NCBI GenBank assembly: GCA_041390825.1
Contig: JAWKPF010000005.1
Location: forward strand, 200,152-264,151
From: Thermomicrobiales bacterium
GTDB lineage: Bacteria; Chloroflexota; Chloroflexia; Thermomicrobiales; UBA6265
Length of the DNA: 64,000 nucleotides
Direction of reading: 5' to 3'
Shown here: positions 63,939-64,000 of the stretch, piece by piece
How positions within the stretch are numbered: the first letter of the stretch is position 1
Layout of the letters: each line of letters opens with the position of its first letter
Program-made: the position numbers and the translations under genes
The notes under the pieces: model-generated
Seen by the model: only the letters and a program-made list of their open reading frames with translations
Databases searched by the model: none
Told to the model about the DNA's origin: nothing

Positions 63939-64000
63939 CTACATGGTGACGATCAGGACGGCGAGGACGATTGCGGCCACGGCGAGGAACTCGACCAGGT
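63939..64000 (-). CDS. C-terminal end of a membrane protein
   Basis: The last 19 codons of a gene that enters from the right edge end with a hydrophobic helix (LVEFLAVAAIVLAVLIVTM) and a TAG at 63939-63941. Too short to identify; a C-terminal transmembrane helix is likely. Confidence 0.45.
   Translation of the reverse strand, partial: LVEFLAVAAIVLAVLIVTM

Overview
The window is high-GC bacterial DNA with tightly packed, mostly minus-strand operons and frequent GTG/TTG starts supported by strong Shine-Dalgarno sites. Gene content (split three-gene transhydrogenase, GT20 trehalose-6-phosphate synthase, DUF1989 protein, RraA-like protein, NitT/TauT-type importer, Cmk-PlsC fusion, XerD, SelB) fits a heterotrophic Chloroflexota bacterium, probably Thermomicrobia-like. 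That placement is my inference from gene content; no rRNA or tRNA gene was seen. There is no convincing prophage, transposon or CRISPR array: this is chromosomal housekeeping plus transport and nitrogen metabolism. Layout: 1-5476 (minus) is a urea operon: urea channel, ureA, ureB, ureC, ureF, ureG and the start of ureD, without ureE but with a His-rich UreG tail. 5.8-9.6 kb holds a YdjC-like deacetylase, a secreted protein, a DUF805 membrane protein, a small helix-hairpin-helix protein and a phospholipase D-like protein. 9.7-13.2 kb holds a DinB-like protein and the three-subunit NAD(P) transhydrogenase. 13.4-17.0 kb holds a D-hydantoinase/dihydropyrimidinase-like enzyme, superoxide dismutase and hypotheticals. 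17.06-21.3 kb (plus) holds DAHP synthase behind what looks like a translation-coupled attenuator with a Trp/Tyr/Phe leader peptide, then selB, a PIG-L deacetylase and a small membrane protein. 21.3-28.1 kb holds a DUF1989 protein, zinc-ribbon proteins, a Tat-exported oligopeptide-binding protein and trehalose-6-phosphate synthase. 28.2-37.2 kb (minus) holds a ThuA/Gfo-Idh-MocA/amine-oxidase cluster, then a transporter operon with two paralogous binding proteins, one ATPase and one permease, translationally coupled to menA and followed by a metallophosphoesterase. 37.3-42.5 kb holds an RraA-like protein, IspG, a site-2 protease and a peptide-binding lipoprotein. 42.8-47.3 kb (plus) holds alanine dehydrogenase, XerD, glycyl-tRNA synthetase and a DUF3105 protein. 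47.3-49.6 kb (minus) holds MutY with a probable ATT start, a DsbA-like protein and CoaE. From about 49.3 to 55.9 kb the reading frames of coaE, an ABC-F ATPase, lysA, an rpoD-type sigma factor and obgE are repeatedly shifted by single bases while protein similarity continues from frame to frame. This pattern across essential genes points to consensus sequence errors rather than gene decay. 56.3-64.0 kb holds a Cmk-PlsC fusion, RluB, a frameshifted DacA, a metallophosphoesterase, an aminotransferase-like pseudoenzyme, RNase PH, RarA and a small coiled-coil protein. Functional themes: nitrogen acquisition (urea uptake and hydrolysis, hydantoin-type hydrolysis, DUF1989), import of organic solutes, isoprenoid and quinone synthesis, and core information processing. 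The most notable regulatory element is the aromatic leader at 17055-17312.
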